Part shown: positions 1 to 9,208 of the stretch, in pieces | Numbering within the stretch: position 1 is the stretch's first letter | Layout of the letters: each line of letters opens with the position of its first letter | NCBI RefSeq assembly: GCF_011604685.1 | Contig: NZ_CP050063.1 | Location: forward strand, 6,241,001-6,305,000 | Direction: 5' to 3' | Length of the DNA: 64,000 nt | Source of the DNA: Spirosoma aureum | GTDB lineage: Bacteria; Bacteroidota; Bacteroidia; Cytophagales; Spirosomataceae | Program-made: the position numbers and the translations under genes | The notes under the pieces: model-generated | Seen by the model: only the letters and a program-made list of their open reading frames with translations | What the model was told of the DNA's origin: nothing | The model's database searches: none

Positions 1-183
1 GGTAATAACGTAAAGTTATCGTACGGGACCTATTTATTTATCATACCTACTTATTGAATATATTAAATTTACTATTAGGAATTAACAATAAACAAAATAC
101 CAATTTATGATATAAATATTACATTTTATATACGGGCCAAAACACGAAATGGGATTGATCCGGTTGTTCGTTTCGGTTTATTC

Positions 184-216
184 ACTCCCCCATAAGCGGC
201 ATGGCTACGGGGGAGT
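184..216 (-). terminator. hairpin downstream of the AT-hook-like gene
   Basis: The eight-base arms ACTCCCCC (184-191) and GGGGGAGT (209-216) are perfect complements with a shorter inner AGC/GCT pairing. The hairpin lies about 50 bases past the stop of the minus-strand gene ending at 267. No U-run follows, so termination is inferred from position only. Confidence 0.35.
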
Positions 217-266
217 CTAGCATATGCTATATACAGTTACAAATTCACCTTGTTATAACCAGACTA

Positions 267-740
267 CTATTCAGCAGCCTTGTTCTGAGGTTTGCGACCA
301 CGTGGTTTTCCTGTATAAGCTGGCTTGGGAGCCTGATCGTTTAGCAGTAATTCATAACCTACGACCCCATCCTCGTAATCGAATGGTTTGATTGTAAAAA
401 CGTATTTCGAATCTGCGTAATCGATTCCGCTTTTCTGCAAAATAACAGGTAGTGAAACGCTGTAACTTTTAGCAGCTTTTTCCAGTTCAAATGCACCTTC
501 CTGACCATCAGTAGCAGGAATAACATAAAGCGACTTTATTTTTCGCTTTCCTTCCTGAACACCTACTTTAAACTTGGTATTTTCGGGATCGAAAGCTAAT
601 TGTGCTACGGATTTGGCTGGAAAAACAAGCTTACCTGCCGAAGAAATATAGCCCGTGACAGGCGCCGATTTTTTAGCCTTTTTCTCCTTAGGTTTATTAT
701 TTTCCAGCGGAGAGAAGAACCGAATTTGCGTTGCTTTCAT
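267..740 (-). CDS. small basic protein with AT-hook-like C-terminus
   Basis: This is a 157-residue cytoplasmic protein with no signal peptide or membrane segment. The N-terminus is rich in lysine (about residues 15-26). The middle looks like a compact mixed alpha/beta fold. The tail carries GKPRGRKPQ, close to the AT-hook core (GRP or PRGRP) that binds the minor groove of AT-rich DNA. I do not recognise a named family. A nucleoid or DNA-associated role is an inference from the tail and the basic character only. It stands alone, followed by a hairpin, with an AT-rich 750-base region upstream. The ATG at 740 is the only plausible start. Confidence 0.7.
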   Translation of the reverse strand: MKATQIRFFSPLENNKPKEKKAKKSAPVTGYISSAGKLVFPAKSVAQLAFDPENTKFKVGVQEGKRKIKSLYVIPATDGQEGAFELEKAAKSYSVSLPVILQKSGIDYADSKYVFTIKPFDYEDGVVGYELLLNDQAPKPAYTGKPRGRKPQNKAAE

Positions 741-1492
741 GAAGACAGTCTGTTTTATATGAGTATAATGAAACCCAAGTGCGAATATACTGTGTCTATT
801 TATATATTAATATCTCAGGTTATCAATTATAGAAAATATTTGATACGATGAAGACTATAATCATTGATTCGGACACAAAAAAAACTTAATCAATTTAATA
901 TATAAAAATAGATTTATGGTTTTAGTCATAAATAATAAATCGAATTTAAGTCAATCCATTTCCGTTTGGAAATTAAAAAAAGACTATACCTTGTCTCTCC
1001 AGCACTCAAATCACGTATAAATTTCAATACTTTGGCCGAAATACCGCAAGTGAAATATACCAAATTAACTAGTATTACTTCATTACATAATGTCTAGAAT
1101 CCACTCTTGCCAGTGTAAGCCAAACAGTAGTACATCATATTTTGGCGGATGGATTTTCTTATTTACCAACCAGATAGAAACATTAGCAATTATTAGCTAT
1201 TTGAATAGACAGTGCTTAAACAACGGTGACATAATTCACTAATTCCTGCTTCAGCTTTTAAGTGATAATCTAATTTATTGTTTTCGTATCATAAGTCACT
1301 ATGCGCCCCTACTTATTGAATGATGCGGCAAAAAGGTGAAGTTCATAAAGGAAATTTTAATGACCTTGCTGAAAAAATAGTATTTAATCAAAAGCAACTT
1401 GCCGTTAAATTATAACTTTTACTAACAATGGTTTCTATTTTTTATCAGCCAAATTGACGCCAATTTTTAAATCAATTTTAATTAATATTTGA
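741..1492. other. AT-rich intergenic region, no gene seen
   Basis: About 750 bases of AT-rich DNA lie between two minus-strand genes. All possible frames are short and broken. It should contain the promoter of the 267-740 gene, but I could not assign convincing boxes. Confidence 0.5.
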
Positions 1493-2791
1493 TTAACTGA
1501 CAAAATTGTCATCTGCATTATCTACCGGCATTTGTGAAATACAAAATTGATGTCGTTCCTGATTTACATGATAAGTTACATCTAAGCCATAACTATCACA
1601 GATTTGCTTGACAATTGACAAACCTAGCCCTATTGAGTCTGTTCCTGTACCCTCTTTCTTAAATCGCTCGAAAAGACGCTCAGGTGCTGAGATAAGCGGG
1701 CCGCCAGTATTTCTCAGATAGAGCCTTTCTTTAGTAGAATCCAACTCAATAGAACCCCCTGGCTGATTATGTTTAATCGCATTGTTTACCAGGTTTGTTA
1801 CCAGAATATCGGCTAAAGCAACCGGTAATATAACCTCAAAGGATATCGACTGATGAACATGAATAGAAAGTTCTTTAAAAGTTAATACCTCTTCCATATC
1901 CTGCAATTTCTCCATAAAAAGTTGCGATAGATTAACACGCTGAACGTCCTGAAACTGGTGATTTTCTATTTTCGCCAACAACAGTAGTCCCTGATTCAAT
2001 CGTACAATACGCCGGGAGGCTTCGTATATTGTTTCGATCCAGTTCGTTTGCGCTTCGGTTAGTTGTTCACTTTGAATCAATTGTTCGACTTTTGCATTAA
2101 TGAGCGCCAGTGGTGTCTGCATTTCATGTGAAGCATTTTCGGTAAACTCCTTCAGGCTTTTATAATCATGCTGCATTTTATCGGCCATTTTTTGCAGCAC
2201 TTCATTCAACGAATAGAATTCAGTAATCTCAGGTTTAGACAGTTGTAAAGGTGATCCACTATTCAGGTCGAAATTCTTGATACGCGATAAGGTATCGTAA
2301 AAAGGATGCCATAACCTCCCCGATAATTTACCCTGAAACCAGAATGTACCCAATAACAACAGCCCCAGAAATGTGGCCATTGTAAAAGTAACTGCTTCAA
2401 TTAGTCGATAAGTCTGAATGAGCGATTTTCGGATCGATACCCGGTGCATCCTACCCTGAATGGGTTCATAGAAGGTTAATTGTCGAAAAGGTATCAGTTC
2501 ATCGTCATAGCGGTTTCGAATCAGCGTATCCGTAAAAAATTCGCGTATTTGTTTAGGTCTATCACTGATTGGAACAACATCGATTTTATTCTCAACGAAA
2601 TAAGGGCTACTCGACCATGTGTTATGCGCTCGCACATATGCCTGAAAGTCACGACGTTCTACCTGTAATCTACTTTCAACTTCGTCGTAAATCAATAAGC
2701 GAACGATCTGATAAAAAGCCAGGGCTGTTAGCAGATAAATTACTAGTGAAAATGTAAGATAGATGCGGTTGGTTTTGGCAAGCAGTTTCAA
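1493..2791 (-). CDS. two-component sensor histidine kinase (OmpR-partner type)
   Basis: This 432-residue inner-membrane kinase has two transmembrane helices (about 12-34 and 132-152) flanking a roughly 95-residue periplasmic sensor region. A HisKA dimerisation domain follows, with phospho-acceptor H222 in the motif ASHEMQTPLALI. The HATPase_c domain has the N-box around LVTNLVNNAIKHN and the G-box GLGLSIVKQI. It overlaps its response regulator by four bases (ATGA), so the pair is translationally coupled with the regulator first. The short periplasmic domain resembles the small Bacteroidetes kinases that sense envelope or ion signals. The actual ligand cannot be read from the sequence. Confidence 0.93.
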   Translation of the reverse strand: MKLLAKTNRIYLTFSLVIYLLTALAFYQIVRLLIYDEVESRLQVERRDFQAYVRAHNTWSSSPYFVENKIDVVPISDRPKQIREFFTDTLIRNRYDDELIPFRQLTFYEPIQGRMHRVSIRKSLIQTYRLIEAVTFTMATFLGLLLLGTFWFQGKLSGRLWHPFYDTLSRIKNFDLNSGSPLQLSKPEITEFYSLNEVLQKMADKMQHDYKSLKEFTENASHEMQTPLALINAKVEQLIQSEQLTEAQTNWIETIYEASRRIVRLNQGLLLLAKIENHQFQDVQRVNLSQLFMEKLQDMEEVLTFKELSIHVHQSISFEVILPVALADILVTNLVNNAIKHNQPGGSIELDSTKERLYLRNTGGPLISAPERLFERFKKEGTGTDSIGLGLSIVKQICDSYGLDVTYHVNQERHQFCISQMPVDNADDNFVS

Positions 2792-3465
2792 GGCTGACTG
2801 AATTTATATCCAATGCCATAAATCGATTGTACATAATCGGCGGCACCTTTTTCAATTAATTTCCTGCGCAGATTTTTAATATGCGAATACACGATATCAA
2901 ACGAGTCGACCGAATCGATGTTGTCGCCCCACAAATGCTCCGCAATCGACGCTTTTGTCAGGGCTACATCAATATTTGATAAAAAATACAACAGCAAATC
3001 ATATTCCTTCCGCGATAAGGTTGTGAGTTGACCATTCACGTAGACCTTCCGGTTATGAGGTACAACCACAATTTCCTGAAAACGGATTTCAGTATGCCCG
3101 CCAAATTGTCGGCGTCGCAGCAATGATTTAACGCGGGCATTCAATTCGGAAAGGTGAAACGGCTTGGTCAAATAATCATCCGAGCCAATTTCAAGCCCTC
3201 GCAACTTGTCTTCCAGGGCGTTACGGGCTGAAATAATGATAATTCCAGTTGTGGCAACGAGCCGTTTTAAAGCCTCGATGATCTGAAAACCATCTCCTCC
3301 GGGTAACGTCAGATCGACAATCACGCAGTCATACGTGTAGAGATATATTTTCTCGTCGGCCTCCTGAAAAGTAGCAGCCGTTTCGCAGATGTATCCTTCC
3401 TTCACCATGTAATCGGTGATACTCTCAGCCAATCCCTTTTCATCTTCAACTACCAATACTTTCAT
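2788..3465 (-). CDS. OmpR/PhoB-family response regulator
   Basis: This 225-residue DNA-binding regulator has an N-terminal receiver domain (1-120) with acidic pocket EDE, phospho-acceptor D51 in VIVDLTLPGGDG, and the conserved lysine in YLTKPF. The C-terminal winged helix (about 128-223) ends in the typical YGIGYKF. It should be phosphorylated by the kinase encoded immediately downstream, whose start codon overlaps this gene's stop. It is the first gene of the pair. Its promoter lies in the roughly 300 bases towards 3761, where no other convincing gene is present. Targets are unknown. Confidence 0.94.
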   Translation of the reverse strand: MKVLVVEDEKGLAESITDYMVKEGYICETAATFQEADEKIYLYTYDCVIVDLTLPGGDGFQIIEALKRLVATTGIIIISARNALEDKLRGLEIGSDDYLTKPFHLSELNARVKSLLRRRQFGGHTEIRFQEIVVVPHNRKVYVNGQLTTLSRKEYDLLLYFLSNIDVALTKASIAEHLWGDNIDSVDSFDIVYSHIKNLRRKLIEKGAADYVQSIYGIGYKFSQP

Positions 3466-3761
3466 ATCATTGCCAGATCAAATAATATACGAAAATAGCC
3501 GTCAATTTTGGAAAGATTCTGGAAGTGTAGGAGGCATAAATTTTCACTGTTATACGTTACTGGTAGGCGACTAACACCGTAAAGTTGCTGGAATAGCTGA
3601 CTAGGTTTGTCGGCTCTTGATGCATTGGCAGATTGAAGAACCTGCCAATGCGTTTTCATAAAACTGAGTGTATATTCTGAATGCTATTGTAGAGTCATCA
3701 CGGCGAACAGTCCTCAACTCACCATGTCGATTTTGCAAAACCGACATCACTACTAACTAAA

Positions 3762-4223
3762 TCAAAGATTTATTACAGGTATCGTCCCTTTGTATTCCCA
3801 CTCCCATACCGTACCATCTTCGTCATCCCAAACATCTCCTGAAAAGTCAAAATTATTTTTTCTCAGAATGCGTGTGGAGTAATTTTCTTCTGGCAGAGTC
3901 CGGGCTGTGACGATAACGGTAGGATCTGTTTCCAAAGCAAGTAGTACCAATTGCCTGCATATTTCTGCGCCAATTCCCAGATTCTGGAAGTGCGGAAATA
4001 CGCCATACGCAATTTCAACCCGCCCTTCTTTAGGCTTGCCCTTAAAGCCTGCGCTTCCCACGAACGTATCGTTTTGCTGAACAAAATAGCCAATCCAGGG
4101 CGGGGTATACCCGATCCGGTTAAAAAACTCGATTGTCATCGTCAGACCGGGTTCACTGTCCGGATGTTGAAGGAACTGGGTATTTTCCTCAATTGTCTGT
4201 CGAATGGGCAGGAGCGTCATCAT
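3762..4223 (-). CDS. GNAT-family N-acetyltransferase (RimJ/RimL-like)
   Basis: This 153-residue cytoplasmic protein has the acetyl-CoA-binding signature of the GNAT fold. IAYGVFPHFQNLGIGAEICR (about 89-108) is motif A with the Q/R-x-x-G-x-G/A loop. The C-terminal TRILRKNNFDFSGD is the motif B region, where the consensus is usually Y-x-K-x-G-F. This branch typically acetylates small amines or protein N-termini. Which one cannot be told here. Two tandem ATGs (4223 and 4220) make the start uncertain by one codon. It is monocistronic, divergent from the efflux operon. Confidence 0.85.
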   Translation of the reverse strand: MMTLLPIRQTIEENTQFLQHPDSEPGLTMTIEFFNRIGYTPPWIGYFVQQNDTFVGSAGFKGKPKEGRVEIAYGVFPHFQNLGIGAEICRQLVLLALETDPTVIVTARTLPEENYSTRILRKNNFDFSGDVWDDEDGTVWEWEYKGTIPVINL

Positions 4224-4458
4224 GAAGACTATCGTTTATAATTGTACACATCTAATTAGCATACAGCCGGTTATACCTGGCTCAGCCTGTTTGCTTCACT
4301 GATCAATCTTACAAAAACTGGCAATAGACTGTACTATCTGGCAAAAAACTACTCAAATCTCTGGCGAAACGCACCTTTTCCCAAATGTTTCCAAAATTGA
4401 GATCGTGTTTTGCAGACACTTGTCCGTGAGCCAGACCATATCCGGGCAAGTTTAGCCG

Positions 4459-5895
4459 ATGATCTACCCGCGTTTTCAGGAGTCTGTACTAAAGATTCCA
4501 GCCTCTGCAAAGTACCGAAGAACAACGGGCTGGCTGCTCTGGCTAGGAGCCGGACTCGTTACCGTTCAGGCACAGGCACAATCGCTGAATTTGAGCCAGG
4601 TTGTTGAACAAAGCACCCGGCAATATCCATTTCTGAAGTCCAAACAGGCCGAAATTAGTAGTGCTGAACGACGGCTTCAGGCAAGTCGTGTCGAATACCT
4701 GCCAAGCCTGATTGTTCAGGATCAGTATAACTACGCGACCAGCAACAGTCTGAATGGTTCGTTTTTCCCGAACGAAGGAACCGCCATTTCTACATCCGGC
4801 GGGGTTCGTCCTACCGCTGTTTCAAAGGCCAGTTTCGGTAGTTATACCAGCGCTGCTATTGAGTGGCGAGCCATCACATTCGGACGGATTAAAGCCAATG
4901 TAGCCGTGGCTGATGCCGAACTCCAACGCAGCCGCATCGATTATGACAATGAACTTTTTCAGCACCAGGTTCGAACTATCGATGCCTATTTGCTACTGCT
5001 GATCAACCAGAAACTGGTACAGATTCAACGCAGTAATCTCGATCGTGCGCAAACGTTCAAACGAGTAGTCGATTCGGGCGTACAATCGGGTATGCGCGCT
5101 GGCGTAGATAGTTCACTGGCAACTGCCGAAGCCGTTCGAGCCCGGATTCTGCTATTGGAAAGCCAGCAGCAGGAGCAGGTACAGCGGTTACGGTTATCCG
5201 AGTTGACTGGCCAGCTCCAGCGAAATATTCAGGTTGATAGTATGCGTTTTTACACCGCTTTGCCAACAGGAGCTCCGTTGTCAGATTCGATCTCCCCTAA
5301 GAATCCGGCTCTGCGGCTCTTTCAATCCCAGATAGCCCTATCGTCGGCCCGCAGCGTGGCTACCCAGCGAACCAGCCTGCCCGTCATTTCTCTGGTTGGG
5401 GTTGGTAATGCACGCGGATCGGGCTTTTCTAATCAGGGCGATATCTTTCTGAATAACCAGATAAACGGCCTTGGTTATCAGGTATCCAACTACCTGGTTG
5501 GCGTGGTTGCCCGCTGGAATTTGACCAACATTCTGCGCGTTCGGCACGACTACCGAAGCGAGCTTTTTCAGGTAGAACGGTTCCGGCAATTGTACAATGA
5601 ACAGCAACTGCGTATTAATCGCCAGTATCAGGAAGCCGAAACGCAGTATCAGGTCGCGCTCGAACAGGCTCGTCAGGCACCGATTCAACTTCGGGCTGCC
5701 AGGCAGGCTTATAATCAGGCAAAATCGCGCTATGAAAGCGGTTTAACTGATTTGCCTACACTGCTGCAAAGCGTTGTTACGCTCAATCGGGCTGAAGTAG
5801 ACGGGTACGTAGCCACCAGCAATGTCTGGCGATTCCTGCTTCTGAAAGCTGCTGCCGATGGCGATCTGTCGCTGTTCATGAATCAAGTTCAATAA
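4459..5895 (+). CDS. TolC-family outer-membrane efflux channel
   Basis: This 478-residue protein has an N-terminal hydrophobic signal around residues 24-38, cleaved near AQAQS. Two long alpha-helical, Q/A/R-rich halves separated by beta-strand regions follow, as in the tandem OEP repeats of TolC/OprM. It would form the trimeric outer-membrane duct for the pump encoded next. Heptad-like stretches near 155-215 and 385-440 match the periplasmic coiled-coil barrel. It is the first gene of a channel, pump, fusion-protein operon; fusion-protein-first is the commoner order. The ATG gives a somewhat long n-region before the signal helix, so an internal start is possible, but no other ATG fits better. 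Confidence 0.92.
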   Translation: MIYPRFQESVLKIPASAKYRRTTGWLLWLGAGLVTVQAQAQSLNLSQVVEQSTRQYPFLKSKQAEISSAERRLQASRVEYLPSLIVQDQYNYATSNSLNGSFFPNEGTAISTSGGVRPTAVSKASFGSYTSAAIEWRAITFGRIKANVAVADAELQRSRIDYDNELFQHQVRTIDAYLLLLINQKLVQIQRSNLDRAQTFKRVVDSGVQSGMRAGVDSSLATAEAVRARILLLESQQQEQVQRLRLSELTGQLQRNIQVDSMRFYTALPTGAPLSDSISPKNPALRLFQSQIALSSARSVATQRTSLPVISLVGVGNARGSGFSNQGDIFLNNQINGLGYQVSNYLVGVVARWNLTNILRVRHDYRSELFQVERFRQLYNEQQLRINRQYQEAETQYQVALEQARQAPIQLRAARQAYNQAKSRYESGLTDLPTLLQSVVTLNRAEVDGYVATSNVWRFLLLKAAADGDLSLFMNQVQ

Positions 5896-5909
5896 AGCTT
5901 ATTGTTACG

Positions 5910-5949
5910 GGGTAGTTGGTTTAAAGCCTGAGCTGTGAACCAACTACCC
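5910..5949 (+). other. perfect 12-bp hairpin between channel and pump genes
   Basis: The arms GGGTAGTTGGTT (5910-5921) and AACCAACTACCC (5938-5949) are fully complementary around a 16-base loop. It occupies the short gap before the RND pump ATG at 5966. There is no U-run, so it is more likely an mRNA-stability or partial attenuation element within the operon than a terminator. Confidence 0.5.
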
Positions 5950-5965
5950 AATACTGGAAACTACT

Positions 5966-8900
5966 ATGTATCAACTCATTCGATCTGCCTTACGAAAACC
6001 GATTTCGGTGGTGGTAGCGGTTCTGGGACTCCTGTTTTTTTCGGTGATGTCACTGTTTACCATTCCCGTCGATATTTTTCCGAACCTCGATCTACCTACC
6101 ATTTACGTCGTTCAGCCTTATGGCGGCATGGCTCCCGACCAGATGGACGGTTTCATCGCTACCCGTTATCAGGATCACTTCCTGTATGTATCGGGGATTC
6201 GTGACATCGATGTAAAAACTATTCAGGGTTTATCGCTCATCAAACTGCAATTCTATCCGGGAACCGATATGGCTCAGGCGGCTGCCGAAGTTGCCAATAA
6301 CGTCTCCCGTGCGAAAGCCTACATGCCCGAAGGGACCGTTCCGCCCCAGGTAGTGCGCTTCGATGCCAGTTCGGTGCCGGTTGGTCAATTGGTGTTCGAA
6401 AGTCAGGGGCGATCCCTGAACGAAATTCAGGATTACGCGTCATCACGAGTGCGGCCGATGTTCTCCCGCATTCCGGGCGTATCGAGCCCTCCTCCCTTTG
6501 GCGGTAACCAACGGACGGTGATCATCAAGGTAAATCCGCAACTGGTCCGCAGTTACCAGTTGACGCCGGAAGAAGTCATTAAATCCATTATCACCAACAA
6601 CCAGCCTTCACCCGCCGGAAACATCCGGATCGGTGATAAAGCCCTGATGACGCCGGTAAACTCGCTCGTCAAACGGCCCGAGGATTTTCTGAATATTCCC
6701 ATTCGGGTTGGCTCTGGCCCAACCGTTTTTGTGCGCGACATTGGTACAGTTGAAGATGGAGCCGACGTAACGGTGAGCTACGCACTGGTGAACGGTCGTC
6801 GGGCGGTCTATATTCCGGTCGTTAAAAAGTCGGATGCATCCACGCTCGATGTGGTAAACAACATCCGAAAAGCCATGCCCGAATTGCAGGCGGCCGTTCC
6901 CGAAGATGTAAAAATATCCTACGAATTTGACCAGTCGGTCTACGTAACAAATTCACTCAAAAGCCTTGTTACGGAGGGCATTCTGGGAGCTGTACTAACG
7001 GGATTGATGGTGTTGTTATTCCTGCGCGACTGGCGGAGCGTCATTATTGTGGTGGTAACCATCCCGATTTCCATTCTATCGGCGGTGATTATGCTCAACC
7101 TGTTTGGACAGACCATCAACATCATGACCCTGTCTGGGTTGGCCCTGGCCATCGGGATTCTGGTTGACCAGGCCACAGTAACGATCGAGAATATTCACCA
7201 GCATCTGGAAACTGGCAAACCCAAAGCCGTTGCGATCTGGGATGCCTGTAAAGAAATCGTCTTCCCTGAATTTCTGATTCTGCTGGCGATTCTGGCCGTA
7301 TTTGCCCCTGCGTTCGTTATGAGCGGAGTTCCCCGTTCCATGTTCCTGCCGTTATCGCTGTCGGTTGGTTTTGCGATGATTGCCTCGTTCCTGCTTTCGC
7401 AGACGTTCGTACCTGTTCTGGCAAACTGGCTCCTGAAAAGCCACCCGCCCCACGAAGCCCCAACACTGGCTCTCGACGCGCAGGAACGGCACGCGATCCT
7501 CGACGAAGCCGCCCACCCTGTTCCTAATGCTTCAGGGTTCGAAAAGTTCAAACAGCGGTATTCCTCGTTGCTCGATAAAATACTGAATCGTCGGGGTCTG
7601 GTCGTCGGGGGTTATCTGGCTGGCACGCTGGCAATCATTGTTGTTTGTTTCATGGTCATTGGAACGGATATTCTGCCGCATGGCAACAGCCACCAGTTTC
7701 AGATGCGGCTACGCGTTCCCGACGGCACACGGGTAGAACGTACCGAGCTGGCCACCCTAAAAGTGCTTGATATTATAAAGGATGAGGTTGGCGCCGACAA
7801 CGTTGAGATTTCATCAGCCTATGTTGGAACAGTTCCGTCCAGTTACGGAACATCGAACATCTTCGTATTTAACAGCGGACCGCATGAAGCCGTTTTACAG
7901 GTGTCGCTCAACGAAGAGCATCCTGTGAAAATGGATGATCTGAAGGAGTCGTTGCGGACGCGGATCGCCAAAGCCTTACCAACGGCCAACATCTCGTTCG
8001 AGCCGATCGAGCTGACCGAAAAAATCATGAGTCAGGGCGCATCCACACCCATCGAGGTAACAGTAGCGGCCAAAGATCTGACCGAAGCAGGTCGGTTTGC
8101 CAACAAAATCCGGGAACAGATGGCCAAAATCGATTTCCTGCGTGATGTACAAATCGCACAGCCGCTGGCCTACCCGGTTCTGAATGTAACGATGAATCGG
8201 GAACGGGCTGGACAACTGGGCGTTACCTCCACGCAGGTGGCCCGGTCGATGGTGGCGGCTACGTCATCAAGTCGCTTTACGGATAAAAACCTCTGGCTCG
8301 ATGAGTCGAAAGGATTGGCGTATCAGGTTCAGGTCCAGATCCCTGAATATCAGATGAGCAGTACCAGCGACATCGGAAATATTCCGCTGAAAAGCGGCAA
8401 CATGCAACCACTGTTATCGGACGTAGCCACCTTTTCGGAAGGAACAACGCCCGGTGAATATGACCGCGCCGGACCGAACCGGCTGGTTACAATTACGGCT
8501 AACTTACAGAAAAAAGACCTCGGAACGGCCCAGAAAGCCGTAGAACAGGCCATTCGCAACGCAGGCGAAGCACCACGCGGTGTAATTGTTGAGATGGGCG
8601 GACAAACGAATCTGCTCACCGACACGCTGAGCAGTCTGCAAACGGGTCTTCTGGTTGCCATCGTGATCATCTTTCTGCTGCTGGCCGCCAATTATCAGTC
8701 ATTCAAGCTCTCGCTGGTTATTCTGTCAGCAATACCGGCTGTGGTTGCCGGAGCACTGCTGATGCTCCTGGCCTGCGGTGCCACGCTCAATCTGCAATCC
8801 TACATGGGGTTGATCATGTCGGTCGGTGTGTCAGTGGCCAATGCGATTTTAATGGTTACCAATGCCGAAAACCTCCGGCTGGAAGTTGGTGATACACTAA

Positions 8901-9208
8901 AGGCCGTTGTGCTGGCCGCCAACAGCCGGATTCGGCCGATTCTGATGACGAGTATCGCCATGATTGCGGGGATGGTTCCGATGGCATCGGGTCTAGGCGA
9001 AGGCGGTGACCAGATTGCACCACTTGGGCAAGCCGTTATTGGCGGTCTGATTGCCTCAACCCTGGCTGCTCTGCTCATTCTTCCCTGTGTATTTAGCCAG
9101 CTTCAGGCCAAAGCTACGACTCAATCTGTATCGCTCGACCCGGAAGATCCGGAAAGCAAATTTTTCGATAAACAACTGACTCCTGCTCCGGCAGTCCGCT
9201 CCATATGA
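5966..9208 (+). CDS. RND efflux transporter, inner-membrane permease
   Basis: This 1080-residue AcrB/CusA-type pump has TM1 near residues 14-33, two large periplasmic loops, and TM clusters near 335-485 and 860-1040. The duplicated half is clear (LLFLRDWRSVIIV and LLLAANYQSFKLSLV). In TM4 the motif reads ILVDQATVTIEN, so D401 is kept but the second relay aspartate of AcrB (D408) is Q402. In TM10 the AcrB lysine (K940) aligns with A958. That pattern fits a drug-pump-like Bacteroidetes subgroup with a one-aspartate relay rather than classical HAE1. The substrate is unknown. It overlaps the fusion-protein gene by four bases (ATGA). Confidence 0.95.
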   Translation: MYQLIRSALRKPISVVVAVLGLLFFSVMSLFTIPVDIFPNLDLPTIYVVQPYGGMAPDQMDGFIATRYQDHFLYVSGIRDIDVKTIQGLSLIKLQFYPGTDMAQAAAEVANNVSRAKAYMPEGTVPPQVVRFDASSVPVGQLVFESQGRSLNEIQDYASSRVRPMFSRIPGVSSPPPFGGNQRTVIIKVNPQLVRSYQLTPEEVIKSIITNNQPSPAGNIRIGDKALMTPVNSLVKRPEDFLNIPIRVGSGPTVFVRDIGTVEDGADVTVSYALVNGRRAVYIPVVKKSDASTLDVVNNIRKAMPELQAAVPEDVKISYEFDQSVYVTNSLKSLVTEGILGAVLTGLMVLLFLRDWRSVIIVVVTIPISILSAVIMLNLFGQTINIMTLSGLALAIGILVDQATVTIENIHQHLETGKPKAVAIWDACKEIVFPEFLILLAILAVFAPAFVMSGVPRSMFLPLSLSVGFAMIASFLLSQTFVPVLANWLLKSHPPHEAPTLALDAQERHAILDEAAHPVPNASGFEKFKQRYSSLLDKILNRRGLVVGGYLAGTLAIIVVCFMVIGTDILPHGNSHQFQMRLRVPDGTRVERTELATLKVLDIIKDEVGADNVEISSAYVGTVPSSYGTSNIFVFNSGPHEAVLQVSLNEEHPVKMDDLKESLRTRIAKALPTANISFEPIELTEKIMSQGASTPIEVTVAAKDLTEAGRFANKIREQMAKIDFLRDVQIAQPLAYPVLNVTMNRERAGQLGVTSTQVARSMVAATSSSRFTDKNLWLDESKGLAYQVQVQIPEYQMSSTSDIGNIPLKSGNMQPLLSDVATFSEGTTPGEYDRAGPNRLVTITANLQKKDLGTAQKAVEQAIRNAGEAPRGVIVEMGGQTNLLTDTLSSLQTGLLVAIVIIFLLLAANYQSFKLSLVILSAIPAVVAGALLMLLACGATLNLQSYMGLIMSVGVSVANAILMVTNAENLRLEVGDTLKAVVLAANSRIRPILMTSIAMIAGMVPMASGLGEGGDQIAPLGQAVIGGLIASTLAALLILPCVFSQLQAKATTQSVSLDPEDPESKFFDKQLTPAPAVRSI

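Noticed and set aside
3462..3659. 65-codon minus-strand frame overlapping the OmpR-type regulator start
   Set aside because: It lies in the promoter region, has no domain-like pattern and overlaps the regulator start codon.
4410..4607. 65-codon plus-strand frame at the start of the TolC-like gene
   Set aside because: It is a shifted frame of the TolC-like coding sequence, which has the signal peptide and OEP pattern.
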